The translations under genes and the position numbers were made by a program. Shown here piece by piece: positions 6,190-6,337 of a stretch of DNA of 6,337 nt. Origin of the DNA: Flavobacteriales bacterium (GTDB taxonomy: Bacteria > Bacteroidota > Bacteroidia > Flavobacteriales_D > Crocinitomicaceae); the NCBI GenBank assembly GCA_009926905.1, contig RFNX01000325.1:1-6337 (forward strand). Reading direction: 5' to 3'. The notes under the pieces were generated by a model. The model was given only the letters and a program-made list of their open reading frames with translations, had not been told where the DNA came from and did no database searches. Within the stretch, counting starts at the first letter, position 1; every line of letters begins with the position of its first letter.

Positions 6190-6256
6190 GAGTTAAGAAC
6201 GAAAAGTTGAGAGTTTGCCACTTTAACTGAAAGTTGAAAACTGAAAGTGGAGAGTT
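6185..6256. repeat. AG-rich short repeat tract with an internal inverted repeat
   Basis: The decamer GTTGAGAGTT occurs at 6185-6194 and 6206-6215, with a one-mismatch copy GTGGAGAGTT at 6247-6256, about 21 and 41 bp apart. CTGAAAGT is repeated at 6227-6234 and 6241-6248. CCACTTT (6218-6224) can pair with AAAGTGG (6244-6250) around a 19-nt loop, but no clear T-run follows, so it is only a weak terminator candidate for the crt operon. The first copy contains the TGA stop of the pterin gene. Confidence 0.6.
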
Positions 6257-6277
6257 TAAAATGTGAAAAAAATAAAG

Positions 6278-6337
6278 TTAAAACCTTTCTAATTTATCTT
6301 TCAATTTAACCCAATCAGGACAATATTTAGTTAGCAT
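6278..6337 (-). CDS. C-terminal end of an unidentified convergent gene (partial)
   Basis: Read on the minus strand, the frame is open from the window edge for 19 codons, MLTKYCPDWVKLKDKLERF, and ends at TAA (6280-6278). The leading ATG lies exactly at the edge, so it may be internal. Lysine-rich composition and a tail of this kind fit the end of a real protein, and the convergent position would explain why the crt operon stops here. The piece is too short to assign a family, and chance openness over 19 codons is quite possible. Confidence 0.3.
   Translation of the reverse strand: MLTKYCPDWVKLKDKLERF

Overview
The window is AT-rich DNA from a member of the Bacteroidota, most probably a flavobacterium-like organism (order Flavobacteriales; I cannot name a genus). 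Three things point there: promoters of the TTG / 19 bp / TAnnTTTG type, the absence of Shine-Dalgarno sites in front of the well-supported genes, and the gene set (an ECF sigma factor directly ahead of crtI-crtB, a short bacterial homogentisate dioxygenase, and an SDR-type threonine dehydrogenase).

Left part (1-2129): two amino-acid catabolism genes diverge from a 238-bp spacer. On the minus strand is hmgA (homogentisate 1,2-dioxygenase; Phe/Tyr degradation), whose 3' end is cut by the window edge. On the plus strand is tdh (L-threonine 3-dehydrogenase, extended-SDR type), split by a single missing base near 1366-1370. Each has a recognisable Bacteroidota-type promoter in the spacer.

Middle spacer (2130-2402): AT-rich, with small hairpins near 2196-2241. 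Next to the following operon lies a strikingly ordered operator-like element (2323-2391): four copies of a 9-bp half-site in a perfectly symmetric arrangement, with a TAnnTTTG promoter box embedded in it and no matching -33 box.

Right part (2403-6189): a tight five-gene plus-strand operon. It encodes an ECF sigma factor, phytoene desaturase (crtI), phytoene synthase (crtB), type I isopentenyl-diphosphate isomerase (idi) and a mammalian-type 6-pyruvoyl-tetrahydropterin synthase. Gaps are 14 and 17 bp, then 1-nt and 14-nt overlaps. Idi balances the C5 precursors, CrtB joins two GGPP to phytoene, and CrtI desaturates it to red or orange carotenoids. GGPP synthase, lycopene cyclase and hydroxylase or ketolase genes are not in the window. 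The pterin enzyme is the unexpected member.

Right end (6190-6337): a short AG-rich repeat tract, one copy of which supplies the stop codon of the pterin gene, then the probable C-terminal end of a convergent minus-strand gene.

Most genes are familiar. The parts worth a second look are the symmetric four-half-site operator, an ECF sigma gene with no adjacent anti-sigma gene, and the pterin synthase translationally coupled to carotenoid genes. I see no CRISPR array, transposon, tRNA or rRNA.
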